Assembly (NCBI GenBank): GCA_041743105.1
Contig: JBGTNI010000083.1
Span: forward strand, 1-41,789
From: QHCE01 sp041743105
Lineage (GTDB): Bacteria > Actinomycetota > Actinomycetes > Mycobacteriales > QHCE01
DNA length: 41,789 nucleotides
Reading direction: 5' to 3'
Shown one piece after another: positions 31,332 through 39,271 of this stretch. The notes under the pieces are model-generated. The model searched no databases and had not been told where the DNA came from. It worked only from the letters and a program-made list of their open reading frames with translations. The stretch's first letter is position 1, and every line of letters starts with the position of its first letter. The translations under genes were made by a program, and so were the position numbers.

Positions 31332-31553
31332 ATGACCGATCTACTTATTCGTGACGTTCCAGCTGGTGTCATTACGGCCATCGATGCGCGCGCCGCACTG
31401 CTGGGGCTTTCGCGTAGCGAGTACTTGCGCCGCCGACTCTCGGAGAGTTTTTCGGTTCCGGAACAGCCCTTGACTGCCGCGGATCTGTCGAAGTTCGCGG
31501 AGACCTTCTCGGAGCTGGATAACCCCTCAGTGATGTCCCAGGCGTGGCGGTGA
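31332..31553 (+). CDS. vapB: Arc/FitA-type ribbon-helix-helix antitoxin
   Basis: A 73-residue antitoxin: MTDLLIRDVPAGVITAIDARAALLGLSRSEYLRRRL is the FitA-like RHH domain, with the conserved R-D-V-P strand and SRSEYLRRRL helix. The tail (ADLSKFAETFSELDN) would occupy the toxin. A GAGGGGG ribosome site lies 7-13 bases upstream. The stop overlaps the toxin start by 4 bp (GTGA). Confidence 0.9.
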   Translation: MTDLLIRDVPAGVITAIDARAALLGLSRSEYLRRRLSESFSVPEQPLTAADLSKFAETFSELDNPSVMSQAWR

Positions 31554-31954
31554 CGACATGGCTGGCGGACAAGTCGGCACTGGTCCGCTTTGGTGCCAGC
31601 GCCGACTCTGACCAGTGGGCCCGGCGGATCGAGCGTGGCCTGGTTCGGACCACGTCGGTGACTCGCCTGGAGATTGGCTACTCGGCGCGGTCCGGCACGG
31701 ACCTGCGTGACAGCTTAAGCCAACCGCCACTGTCGGCTATGCCCGTCGAGTACCTCACGCCAGCAATGGAAAACCGTGCTGTGGAAGTTCAGGTGCTACT
31801 CGCTGATCGGGGTATGCACCGCGCGCCCTCGATCCCCGACCTCATAGTTGCCGCCGTTGCGGAGCTCGCGGGACTTACGGTGGTCCATCTCCATAAGGAC
31901 TTCGAGTTGGTAGCACAGCTAACCCGTCAGCCGATGGAGCGCGTGCGTCTCTAG
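31550..31954 (+). CDS. vapC: PIN-domain ribonuclease toxin (VapC)
   Basis: A 134-residue PIN toxin. Catalytic acids: Asp7 (WLADKSALVRF), Glu41 (VTRLEIGYS), the Asp in SIPDLIVAAVAE and the Asp in HLHKDFELVA. GTG 31550 is chosen as start for the GTGA coupling; GTG 31544 is in frame and possible. It is complete and probably active, matching the FitB/mycobacterial VapC subgroup in layout. Confidence 0.9.
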   Translation: MTTWLADKSALVRFGASADSDQWARRIERGLVRTTSVTRLEIGYSARSGTDLRDSLSQPPLSAMPVEYLTPAMENRAVEVQVLLADRGMHRAPSIPDLIVAAVAELAGLTVVHLHKDFELVAQLTRQPMERVRL

Positions 31955-32059
31955 GCGGCGTTAGCCGACGGCTGCCGGCGTGAGACACACGACTTCTATC
32001 CGGCAAGAATCGTCGGGTAGCCTCGCTGGTGACTAGGTCAACCAAGGAGGAGCGCGGTT

Positions 32060-33505
32060 ATGGCGGATTCAGCACCGGTATCGACCACGGAGACTGGCGC
32101 TCCCGCGCCGAGCGATGCGTTCTCGTTGAGCGTGGGCGCAAACGGCCCGATCCTGCTGCACGACCACCACTTCATCGCTCAGATGGCGCACTTCAACCGT
32201 GAGCGGGTCCCCGAGCGAAACGTGCACGCCAAAGGCGGTGGCGCGTTTGGAACCTTCGAGGTCACCGACGACGTCAGCCATCTCACCAAGGCCGCCGTCT
32301 TCGCTCCCGGAGCGATTACTCAGACATTGCTGCGCTTCTCCACCGTCGCCGGTGAACAGGGCTCCGCGGACACGGTGCGCGACCCACGCGGATTTGCCTG
32401 CAAGTTCTACACAAGCGTTGGTAACTACGACCTGGTGGGCAACAACACCCCGGTTTTCTTCATCCGCGACCCCATGAAGTTCCCGCACTTCATCCGTTCC
32501 CAGAAGCGACTTCCCGACAGCGGGGTGCGCGACAACGACATGCAGTGGGACTTTTGGACGCAGAATCCGGAATCGGCGCACCAGGTCACCATATTAATGG
32601 GGGATCGTGGCATCCCGGCCGCGTGGCGACACATGGACGGATTTGGCTCCCACACCTACATGTGGGCCAACGCCGCGGGTGAGAAATTCTGGGTGAAGTA
32701 CCACTTCAAGACCGAGCAGGGCATCGAATTCCTCCCCGATGGCGAAGCCGCCGCGATCGTCGCCGGCGACCCGGACTTCCACCGGCGTGACCTTTTCGAG
32801 CACATCAAGCGCGGACAGTACCCGTCGTGGACGTTGTATGTGCAGGTGATGCCGTACGCCGATGCCGTGAACTATCGCTTCAACCCGTTCGATCTGACCA
32901 AGGTCTGGCCGCACGGGGATTACCCGCCGCAGCGAGTGGGGCGCCTCATACTCAACCGGAATCCGGAGAACTTCTTCGCCCAAATTGAGCAAGCCGCGTT
33001 CGAGCCCTCGACGCTGGTGCCGGGGATCGGGATCTCACCGGACAAGATGCTGCTGGGTCGTATGTTCGCCTACGCCGATACCCACCGGTACCGGATCGGC
33101 ACCAACTACCACCAGCTGCCTGTGAATCAACCCAAGACGCCGGTGAACACCTATGAATTCGACGGCGCCATGCGCTATCACCACTCGGGAGACAGTCCCG
33201 TGTATTCGCCTAACTCCTACGGCGGTCCGGTGGCCGACGAGCAGGCCGGGGCCGACCTTGGGTGGAGCACTGACGGCGACATGGTGCGTTCTGCGTATGA
33301 GCTACACGTCCAAGACGACGATTTCGGCCAACCTGGAACCCTGGTGCGCGACGTGCTCGATGACGACGCTCGGGCACGTCTAGCCAGTAATATCGTTCGT
33401 CACCTCAACGCCGGTGTCTCCGCGCCGGTACGGGAGCGTGCTGTGACCTACTGGCGCAACGTGGACGAGGTTCTCGGCGCCGTGGTCGCCAAAGGCGTGA
33501 GTTAA
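32060..33505 (+). CDS. katA: Monofunctional heme catalase
   Basis: Decomposes hydrogen peroxide in the cytoplasm. At 481 residues it is a small-subunit (clade 3-like) catalase. Distal His56 lies in ERNVHAKGGGAFG, Asn129 in VGNNTPVFFIRD, and the proximal heme ligand Tyr338 in RMFAYADTHRYRIG. The NADPH-binding type surface and the C-terminal wrap (QPGTLVRDVLDDDARARL) are present. AAGGAGGAG lies just upstream of the ATG, giving strong translation. It is single-gene in context: no Fur/PerR-type regulator is adjacent. Confidence 0.96.
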   Translation: MADSAPVSTTETGAPAPSDAFSLSVGANGPILLHDHHFIAQMAHFNRERVPERNVHAKGGGAFGTFEVTDDVSHLTKAAVFAPGAITQTLLRFSTVAGEQGSADTVRDPRGFACKFYTSVGNYDLVGNNTPVFFIRDPMKFPHFIRSQKRLPDSGVRDNDMQWDFWTQNPESAHQVTILMGDRGIPAAWRHMDGFGSHTYMWANAAGEKFWVKYHFKTEQGIEFLPDGEAAAIVAGDPDFHRRDLFEHIKRGQYPSWTLYVQVMPYADAVNYRFNPFDLTKVWPHGDYPPQRVGRLILNRNPENFFAQIEQAAFEPSTLVPGIGISPDKMLLGRMFAYADTHRYRIGTNYHQLPVNQPKTPVNTYEFDGAMRYHHSGDSPVYSPNSYGGPVADEQAGADLGWSTDGDMVRSAYELHVQDDDFGQPGTLVRDVLDDDARARLASNIVRHLNAGVSAPVRERAVTYWRNVDEVLGAVVAKGVS

Positions 33506-33549
33506 AACTCATAACTAGAGAGAATCGGCATCTATGGGAGTATGGCGTC

Positions 33550-34104
33550 ATGTCGCATGCGCTTACGCACGATCCGTGGCCTCCGGTGTGGGATGAGGTC
33601 GCGGTTGCCGCGCTTCCCGAAGACGGTCACCGGTATGAGATCTATGAAGGAGCATTACTGGTTAGTCCGCCGGCAAACTGGGATCATCAAAGTGTCGAGT
33701 TCGCGGTTGCGGTAGCGCTGCATCAAGCCGCTCCGGCAGGTTGGCGGGTTCTCACCGACCTTGGCATCGACTGCGGAAACAACAAACTTGTGCCGGATGT
33801 CGTTGTGGTGCGCGCGGGTGCGTCCGAGTACAGCAAACAGTACGGACCTGCTCGTGACGTGGCGTTGGTGGCGGAAGTCGAGTCTCCATCGACTCGGATG
33901 AATGATCGCAACGCGAAACTCATCGTCCATGCCCAGGCTGGAATCCCGAGCTATTGGCGAATCGAGCGGGCTTCGACAGGCTGGGTCATTGTGGTGTACG
34001 AGCTTGCCGACGGCAGTTATCGACAGCTGCACCGACTCGAACCCGGGCAGTCGGCAACGCTTACAGCGCCATATTCTCTGGAGTTTGTGAACACGCTTAG
34101 ATAG
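33550..34104 (+). CDS. Uma2-family PD-(D/E)XK nuclease-like protein (DUF820)
   Basis: A 184-residue protein with the Uma2 layout: an N-terminal RYEIYEGALLVSPPANWDHQ, the core strand LVPDVVVVRAG (metal-ligand Asp) and ALVAEVESPSTRMNDRNAKL (Glu and Lys of the nuclease triad), then IPSYWRIE. GGGAG precedes the ATG at 33550. The family is abundant in cyanobacteria and actinobacteria, often near mobile DNA; its function is not known. It converges with the L,D-transpeptidase gene. Confidence 0.88.
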   Translation: MSHALTHDPWPPVWDEVAVAALPEDGHRYEIYEGALLVSPPANWDHQSVEFAVAVALHQAAPAGWRVLTDLGIDCGNNKLVPDVVVVRAGASEYSKQYGPARDVALVAEVESPSTRMNDRNAKLIVHAQAGIPSYWRIERASTGWVIVVYELADGSYRQLHRLEPGQSATLTAPYSLEFVNTLR

Positions 34105-34117
34105 CGGCATCCAGCCT

Positions 34118-35062
34118 CTAAATGAATGGTCGAAATGTGAGCGGTGGGTCCGCGCTCGGCGTGACCTGAGTAGCGCTGTCGACGACGACTACGGGTGTTC
34201 CAGGTTGAATCTCTGCCAGTAGCAGTTGCTGGCCGGCCTTCGTAAGCCGTATGCAACCATCGGTCGTGTTCTTACCGAGCTCACGGTCGTGATACCAGGT
34301 GTGAATCCCGGTGTGGGCGCCGCGCAGGCCGGTCGGCACCGCGTTCGGATTGTCGGGCACGGCTCCCAAGGCCAGTACGTCGGTACCTGCGTACACCTTT
34401 CCTTCCAGGGAGGAACGCCCAAGCACGAAAGTGCGTCCCAGCGGGGTCGGCGAGCTCGGTAGGCCAAGGCTGACTCGCCAAGATTTGACGAGCGCCCCGT
34501 CTCGCAGCCACATCATTTGGTGGGTGTCGCGTACGACGATGAGTTGATCGCGCAGCGGCACCGAAGCCCACGAGCCCGGAGGCACCCAGGCCATCGTTCG
34601 GTTTGTCGACGGGAGCACGACGCTGACCCAGCCGGAATGGGCCCCCACGATCGGCATGGTCAGTTCGGCACCGCGAATATCCGGCGGCAAGAATGCCAGC
34701 GGTTGGCCTCCTGGGGCGTCGTATGCCGCGATCCGTCTCAGCGGGTGCAGGCCCAAGGTCAATCGTTGAGCCGAGGTGGCATTGATGTCTTGCGGGAAGC
34801 CCTTAGGCGGTGGGCCGTAGTCGATGTTGGGCAGATCAGCCGGTGCGGGAATGGCTCTTAGCGGGGCGGTGCGCTGCGTAGGCCGTTCCGGCTCAGACGT
34901 GGCCTTGTGAGATGACGACGATGCGATCAGGTATGTGCAGATACCTGCCCCAACCACCGCCAGAGCTACAACACCGCAGGCGATGAGGAGCCGCCGAGAT
35001 CGAGACCATCCGCTCGACGTTGCTCCACCGGGGGTTGAGGCCGTGGCTTCGCAGTGGGGCAT
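34118..35062 (-). CDS. L,D-transpeptidase (YkuD domain), membrane-anchored
   Basis: Cross-links peptidoglycan 3-3 or attaches proteins outside the membrane. A 314-residue protein with a cytoplasmic Ser/Arg-rich start, a membrane anchor at ~25-47, a Pro/Thr-rich wall-spanning segment (~50-100), an SH3-like region (~105-165) and a YkuD domain (~172-296). The catalytic motif is TGIH (His254) followed by TDGCIR (Cys270, Arg272). The usual residue before Gly-Cys is His or Asn within S-x-G-C; here it is T-D-G-C, a mild variation. It is divergent from ribF, with 133 bp between starts. Confidence 0.92.
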   Translation of the reverse strand: MPHCEATASTPGGATSSGWSRSRRLLIACGVVALAVVGAGICTYLIASSSSHKATSEPERPTQRTAPLRAIPAPADLPNIDYGPPPKGFPQDINATSAQRLTLGLHPLRRIAAYDAPGGQPLAFLPPDIRGAELTMPIVGAHSGWVSVVLPSTNRTMAWVPPGSWASVPLRDQLIVVRDTHQMMWLRDGALVKSWRVSLGLPSSPTPLGRTFVLGRSSLEGKVYAGTDVLALGAVPDNPNAVPTGLRGAHTGIHTWYHDRELGKNTTDGCIRLTKAGQQLLLAEIQPGTPVVVVDSATQVTPSADPPLTFRPFI

Positions 35063-35195
35063 GGTACGACTCTACGTCTGCTCTGCTGATGGCGATCGGC
35101 GGCCGGTCGTGCTGCGCACGGTCAGAAACATCTACAAACCCGTGATTGCTGGCGGCGGTAGGCAGAGCCGACGCCTGGTGCGGTAAGAACTACAC

Positions 35196-36164
35196 GTGCA
35201 GATCTGGCGCGGAGCGGAGCGAACCCCACCCGGCTGGGGTCGTGCCATCGTCACGGTAGGTGTCTTCGACGGTGTGCATCTGGGACACCGGCGCGTTATA
35301 TCGCAGGTTGTATCCACCGCTACCAAGCGTGGCCTGCGCTCGTTGGTGGTTACTTTCGACCCACACCCAGTCGAAGTGGTCCGGCCCGGCAATCACCCAC
35401 CCGTGCTCACCCAGGTTGGGCGCAAGACAGAGCTGCTGTGTGATCTGGGCGTGGAAGCGGTCTGCGTGCTGCCGTTCACGGTGGAGCTCAGCCAACGCAG
35501 TCCCGAGGAGTTCACCCACGAAGTGCTTGTCCAGGCGCTGCACGCCGCTGTGGTGGTGGTAGGAGAGAACTTCCGTTTTGGCCACCGTGCCGCCGGCGAT
35601 GTGGCGACGCTACGCCGACTTGGTGAACGGTTCGGTTTCAGTGTGGAGGGTTGTCCGCTACGACGCCGCGACACCGAAGGCGCAGAACGCCCGATTTATT
35701 CGTCAACCTACATTCGCGCCTGCGTCGCCGCCGGCGACGTCACCAATGCGGCGGCGGCGCTTGGACGGCCACATCGCATCGAGGGCCTGGTGGTCCGGGG
35801 CGATCGCCGCGGATCAACATTAGGATTCCCTACCGCTAACCTTGCTCCTCCGGCATTCACTGCGCTGCCCGCGGATGGAATCTACGCCGGGTGGCTCCGG
35901 CGCGCGCGCGACGTCGCACCTATCGATACCGAGCCCATCGCCGCGGCGATCAGCATAGGGAGCAACCCGACGTTCACCGGCCAAGCACGTCGTGTCGAAG
36001 CACATCTACTTGACTTCTCTGGCGACCTTTACGGCGAGCACGTCACGCTGGATTTCATCGAGTGGCTACGCCCCATGGAGAAGTTCAGCAGCGCTGCTGA
36101 ACTCACGACTGCCATAACGGCCGACGTTGAGAACACCCGACGCGTTCTCGCGTCCGGTGCCTGA
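35196..36164 (+). CDS. ribF: Bifunctional riboflavin kinase / FAD synthetase RibF
   Basis: Makes FMN and FAD from riboflavin. The N-terminal FMN adenylyltransferase domain has GVFDGVHLGHRRVI (nucleotidyltransferase HxGH) and the YSSTYIRACVAAGDV segment. The C-terminal flavokinase has RGSTLGFPTANLAPP with the T-A-N metal motif and NPTFTGQARRVEAHLLDFSGDLYG. At 322 residues it has normal length. GTG 35196 gives the usual short start MQIWRG. It lies at the normal position before rpsO, but truB/rbfA/infB are not upstream here. Confidence 0.96.
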   Translation: MQIWRGAERTPPGWGRAIVTVGVFDGVHLGHRRVISQVVSTATKRGLRSLVVTFDPHPVEVVRPGNHPPVLTQVGRKTELLCDLGVEAVCVLPFTVELSQRSPEEFTHEVLVQALHAAVVVVGENFRFGHRAAGDVATLRRLGERFGFSVEGCPLRRRDTEGAERPIYSSTYIRACVAAGDVTNAAAALGRPHRIEGLVVRGDRRGSTLGFPTANLAPPAFTALPADGIYAGWLRRARDVAPIDTEPIAAAISIGSNPTFTGQARRVEAHLLDFSGDLYGEHVTLDFIEWLRPMEKFSSAAELTTAITADVENTRRVLASGA

Positions 36165-36237
36165 TAGCCTAAGCCGAGGTATGTCAGCTGTTCATTACCG
36201 CGGTCCCGTGACAAATACCGGGTTCGTCATTCGACAG

Positions 36238-36329
36238 ATTGCTAATCGGAACGAAAGTAGCTCGACCAGTGCAGCCCTATGACCTGTAAATGAGCTACTT
36301 TCGGGTCGACTTAGTAACAAACTGCTCAG
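36238..36329 (+). repeat. Palindromic dispersed repeat, copy C, in the rpsO leader
   Basis: Third copy. Left arm ATTGCTAATCGGAACGAAAG..AGCT, right arm AGCTACTTTCGGGTCGACTTAGTAA. Compared with copies A/B the left arm has A>G and the pairing position in the right arm has the matching change, so the stem is kept. It ends 3 bp before the AAGGAG of rpsO, so it is in, or overlaps the promoter of, the rpsO-pnp transcript. Confidence 0.85.
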
Positions 36330-36343
36330 CATAAGGAGAATCA

Positions 36344-36745
36344 GTGGCCACCGCCACCAAAAGCGCAGCCGAGACTAGGGGTTCTTCCGAGAATAAGGGT
36401 CCCGCACGAGGCCGCGCTGCAGGCAAGAAGACCGACGTAACCAGCGCTTCGATCAAGCGCAACCGCAAGGCAGCCGGCGCACAGCCGGCGCAGGCCAAGA
36501 GCGACGTCGTCGCTAAGTTCGCCACCAGTGAGGGCGACACCGGCTCTCCCGAGGTGCAGGTCGCGTTGCTGACCGAACGCATCAATCACCTCACCGAGCA
36601 CCTCAAGACTCACCCCCACGATCACCACAGCCGCCGTGGCTTGCTGCTACTGGTGGGCCGACGTCGTCGGCTGCTGAAGTACCTCACAAATGTGGACATC
36701 ACCCGCTACCGAGCGCTGATCGAAGCGCTAGGTCTGCGGCGATAA
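36344..36745 (+). CDS. rpsO: 30S ribosomal protein S15 with N-terminal extension
   Basis: S15 binds 16S rRNA helices 20-22 and organises the platform. The core begins at AKSDVVAKFATSEGDTGSPEVQVALLTERI and ends YRALIEALGLRR, fully conserved. Preceding it are ~45 extra residues rich in Ala, Lys, Gly and Ser; the usual protein is ~89 residues, this one 133. The extended start is supported by AAGGAG 5 bases before the GTG at 36344 and by the lack of a good internal start near the core. Confidence 0.95.
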   Translation: MATATKSAAETRGSSENKGPARGRAAGKKTDVTSASIKRNRKAAGAQPAQAKSDVVAKFATSEGDTGSPEVQVALLTERINHLTEHLKTHPHDHHSRRGLLLLVGRRRRLLKYLTNVDITRYRALIEALGLRR

Positions 36746-36749
36746 ACCT

Positions 36750-36781
36750 ATGTCGGGAGCAGCTAACGCCGCTCCCGACAT
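36750..36781 (+). terminator. Hairpin terminator after rpsO
   Basis: ATGTCGGGAGC (36750-36760) and GCTCCCGACAT (36771-36781) form a perfect 11-bp stem with a 10-nt loop, 4 bp after the rpsO stop. No T-run follows, as is common in actinobacterial terminators. The 234 bp from here to pnp hold no gene that I can support and should contain the pnp promoter. Confidence 0.7.
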
Positions 36782-37015
36782 GTGTATCGCCTGCGGCTGT
36801 CGCTCGTAGCACGGCTGTGGCGATACGCGTAACCGCTGGCTAGGCCGGTGCGCCGTGGCGAGGCGCTTCCGGTCCTCGGTAGTGGTGTTCGGAGGCGGCA
36901 CTGGTATTTCCGGCGCAGTTATTGCGCCCACTCCGCGCACTTCGATCGAAGACCGGCCCTCTCCGCTGTGGGCGCCGTGCCGAGGTCGGCCTTATCTGAA
37001 GAGGAGAACTACCCT

Positions 37016-39244
37016 ATGTCGGCTCATTCCGGCAATGCCATCGAATCTGCCACCGAGTCGGTGGTTGCCGTTATCGACAACGGTAAGCACGGCACCCGTG
37101 AGGTGACTTTCTCCACCGGCAGGTTCGCCCGCCAGGCCGCGGGTTCGGCCACAGCGCAACTGGGCGACACCCTGGTGTTATCGGCCACCACCGTAGGCAA
37201 ACACCCTAAAGAGCACTTTGATTTCTTCCCGCTCACCGTTGACGTGGAAGAGCGCATGTACGCGGCGGGCCGAATTCCCGGTTCCTTTTTCCGTCGCGAA
37301 GGGCGGCCCAGCGAGGACGCGATTCTCACCTGCCGCCTTATCGACCGGCCGCTGCGCCCCAGTTTCGTGAAGGGCCTACGCAATGAGGTGCAGGTAGTCT
37401 GCACTGTGTTGGCGTTGGACCCCGACACCCTCTACGACGTGGTAGCGATCAACGCAGCTTCGGCGTCCACCCAGCTATCGGGTCTGCCGTTCTCTGGGCC
37501 CATCGGCGCCACACGGGTTGCTTACATCGCAGGCGATTGGGTTGCCTTCCCCACGCACAGTGAGCTGGAGAAAGCCACCTTCGACATGGTGGTGGCCGGC
37601 CGGGTACTCGACGACGACTCGGTCGCGATCATGATGGTGGAGGCCGAAGCCACCGAAGGCACGCTCAAACTGGTTGCCGACGGTAACCCGGCCCCGACCG
37701 AAGAGGTAGTGGCACAGGGCCTAGAGGCCGTGAAGCCGGCTATCCGATCGCTGTGTGCCGCGCAAGCCCAGCTTGCGTCCAAGGCCGCGAAGGAGACCAC
37801 GGAGCTTCCGCTGTTTCCCGACTACCACGCCGATGTGCTTACCGCCGTCACCGGCGCTGTCTCTGACGAGCTGGACGCCGCGCTGCGGATCGCGGCGAAG
37901 CAGGAGCGCGAAAGTGAACTCGATCGGATCAAGGAGCTCGCCAAAGAGCGGGTACGCGTGGAGTTCGAAGGACGCTCCGACGTCGAAGCCCGCACCGCCG
38001 AGATCGGTGCCGCGTTCAAGGCGTTGACCAAGAAGCTGGTCCGACAGCGGGTGCTGCGCGACAAGGTGCGTATCGATGGCCGCGGCCTCACCGACATCCG
38101 GACTTTGTCGGCCGAGGTCGAGGTGTTGCCGCGGGTACACGGTTCGGCGCTGTTCGAGCGCGGCGAGACCCAGATCATGGGTGTCACCACACTGAACATG
38201 CTGCGCATGGAGCAGCAGCTGGACACGTTGTCACCGCAGACACGTAAGCGTTACATGCATAACTACAACTTCCCGCCCTACTCCACTGGTGAGACAGGTC
38301 GGGTGGGATCGCCTAAGCGTCGCGAGATTGGTCACGGTGCGCTCGCCGAGCGCGCGTTGGTGCCGGTGCTGCCCAGCCGCGAAGAGTTTCCGTACGCGAT
38401 CCGTCAGGTCTCGGAGGCGCTGGGTTCCAACGGCTCTACGTCGATGGGTTCGGTCTGCGCCAGCACGCTGAGCATGCTCAATGCGGGTGTGCCGCTGAAA
38501 GCTCCGGTGGCCGGAATTGCCATGGGTTTGATCAGCGACGAGGTGGAAGACTCAGCGGGGAAGTCAAGCATTCAGTACGTCACGCTAACCGACATTCTGG
38601 GCGCCGAAGACAACTACGGCGATATGGACTTCAAGGTTGCCGGTACCAAGAACTTCGTCACCGCGTTACAGCTGGACACCAAGCTCGACGGGATTCCGTC
38701 GGAGGTCCTCGCGGCCGCGCTCACTCAGGCGCGTGATGCCCGTCTTGCCATCCTGGACGTCCTCAACGAGGCGATCGATGCCCCGGACGAGATGTCGCCG
38801 CTGGCACCACGGGTACTCACCGTGACGGTTCCCGTCGACAAGATCGGTGCGGTGATCGGCCCCAAGGGACAGACCATCAACGCGATCCAAGATGAGACGG
38901 GCGCCGACATCTCCATCGAGGACGACGGCACGATCTACGTGGGCGCCACCGATGGTGTCTCGGCGAGCGCGGCGATCGACCGCATCAACGCGATCGCCAA
39001 CCCGCAGATGCCTAAGGTCGGAGAGCGGTATCTAGGAACCGTGGTGAAGACGGCCGCATTCGGTGCGTTCGTGTCCCTGCTACCCGGTAAGGACGGGCTG
39101 GTCCACATCTCCAAACTCGGTGACGGTCAGCGCGTGTCGCGTACCGAAGACGTGGCGAATGTGGGCGACAAGATCCAGGTGGAGATCACCGAAATTGACG
39201 CCCGCGGCAAAATCAGCCTGGTCCCAGTCCGGGAAGGTAGCTAG
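37016..39244 (+). CDS. pnp: Polyribonucleotide nucleotidyltransferase (PNPase)
   Basis: A 742-residue 3'-5' exoribonuclease/polymerase. The start ATG 37016 follows GAAGAGGAG; the longer open frame to 36848 is not conserved-looking. Order: first RNase PH domain (FDFFPLTVDVEERMYAAGRIPGSFFRREGRPSE), all-helical linker (~265-340), second RNase PH domain (FERGETQIMGVTTL, YMHNYNFPPYSTGETGRVGSPKRREIGHGALAERAL and the catalytic DILGAEDNYGDMDFKVAGT), KH domain (VIGPKGQTINAIQDETGA) and S1 domain (GERYLGTVVKTAAFGAFVSLLPGKDGLVHIS). All catalytic features are intact. Confidence 0.97.
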   Translation: MSAHSGNAIESATESVVAVIDNGKHGTREVTFSTGRFARQAAGSATAQLGDTLVLSATTVGKHPKEHFDFFPLTVDVEERMYAAGRIPGSFFRREGRPSEDAILTCRLIDRPLRPSFVKGLRNEVQVVCTVLALDPDTLYDVVAINAASASTQLSGLPFSGPIGATRVAYIAGDWVAFPTHSELEKATFDMVVAGRVLDDDSVAIMMVEAEATEGTLKLVADGNPAPTEEVVAQGLEAVKPAIRSLCAAQAQLASKAAKETTELPLFPDYHADVLTAVTGAVSDELDAALRIAAKQERESELDRIKELAKERVRVEFEGRSDVEARTAEIGAAFKALTKKLVRQRVLRDKVRIDGRGLTDIRTLSAEVEVLPRVHGSALFERGETQIMGVTTLNMLRMEQQLDTLSPQTRKRYMHNYNFPPYSTGETGRVGSPKRREIGHGALAERALVPVLPSREEFPYAIRQVSEALGSNGSTSMGSVCASTLSMLNAGVPLKAPVAGIAMGLISDEVEDSAGKSSIQYVTLTDILGAEDNYGDMDFKVAGTKNFVTALQLDTKLDGIPSEVLAAALTQARDARLAILDVLNEAIDAPDEMSPLAPRVLTVTVPVDKIGAVIGPKGQTINAIQDETGADISIEDDGTIYVGATDGVSASAAIDRINAIANPQMPKVGERYLGTVVKTAAFGAFVSLLPGKDGLVHISKLGDGQRVSRTEDVANVGDKIQVEITEIDARGKISLVPVREGS

Positions 39245-39271
39245 TCTCCTCGTGACTTCATCAGAATCTGA

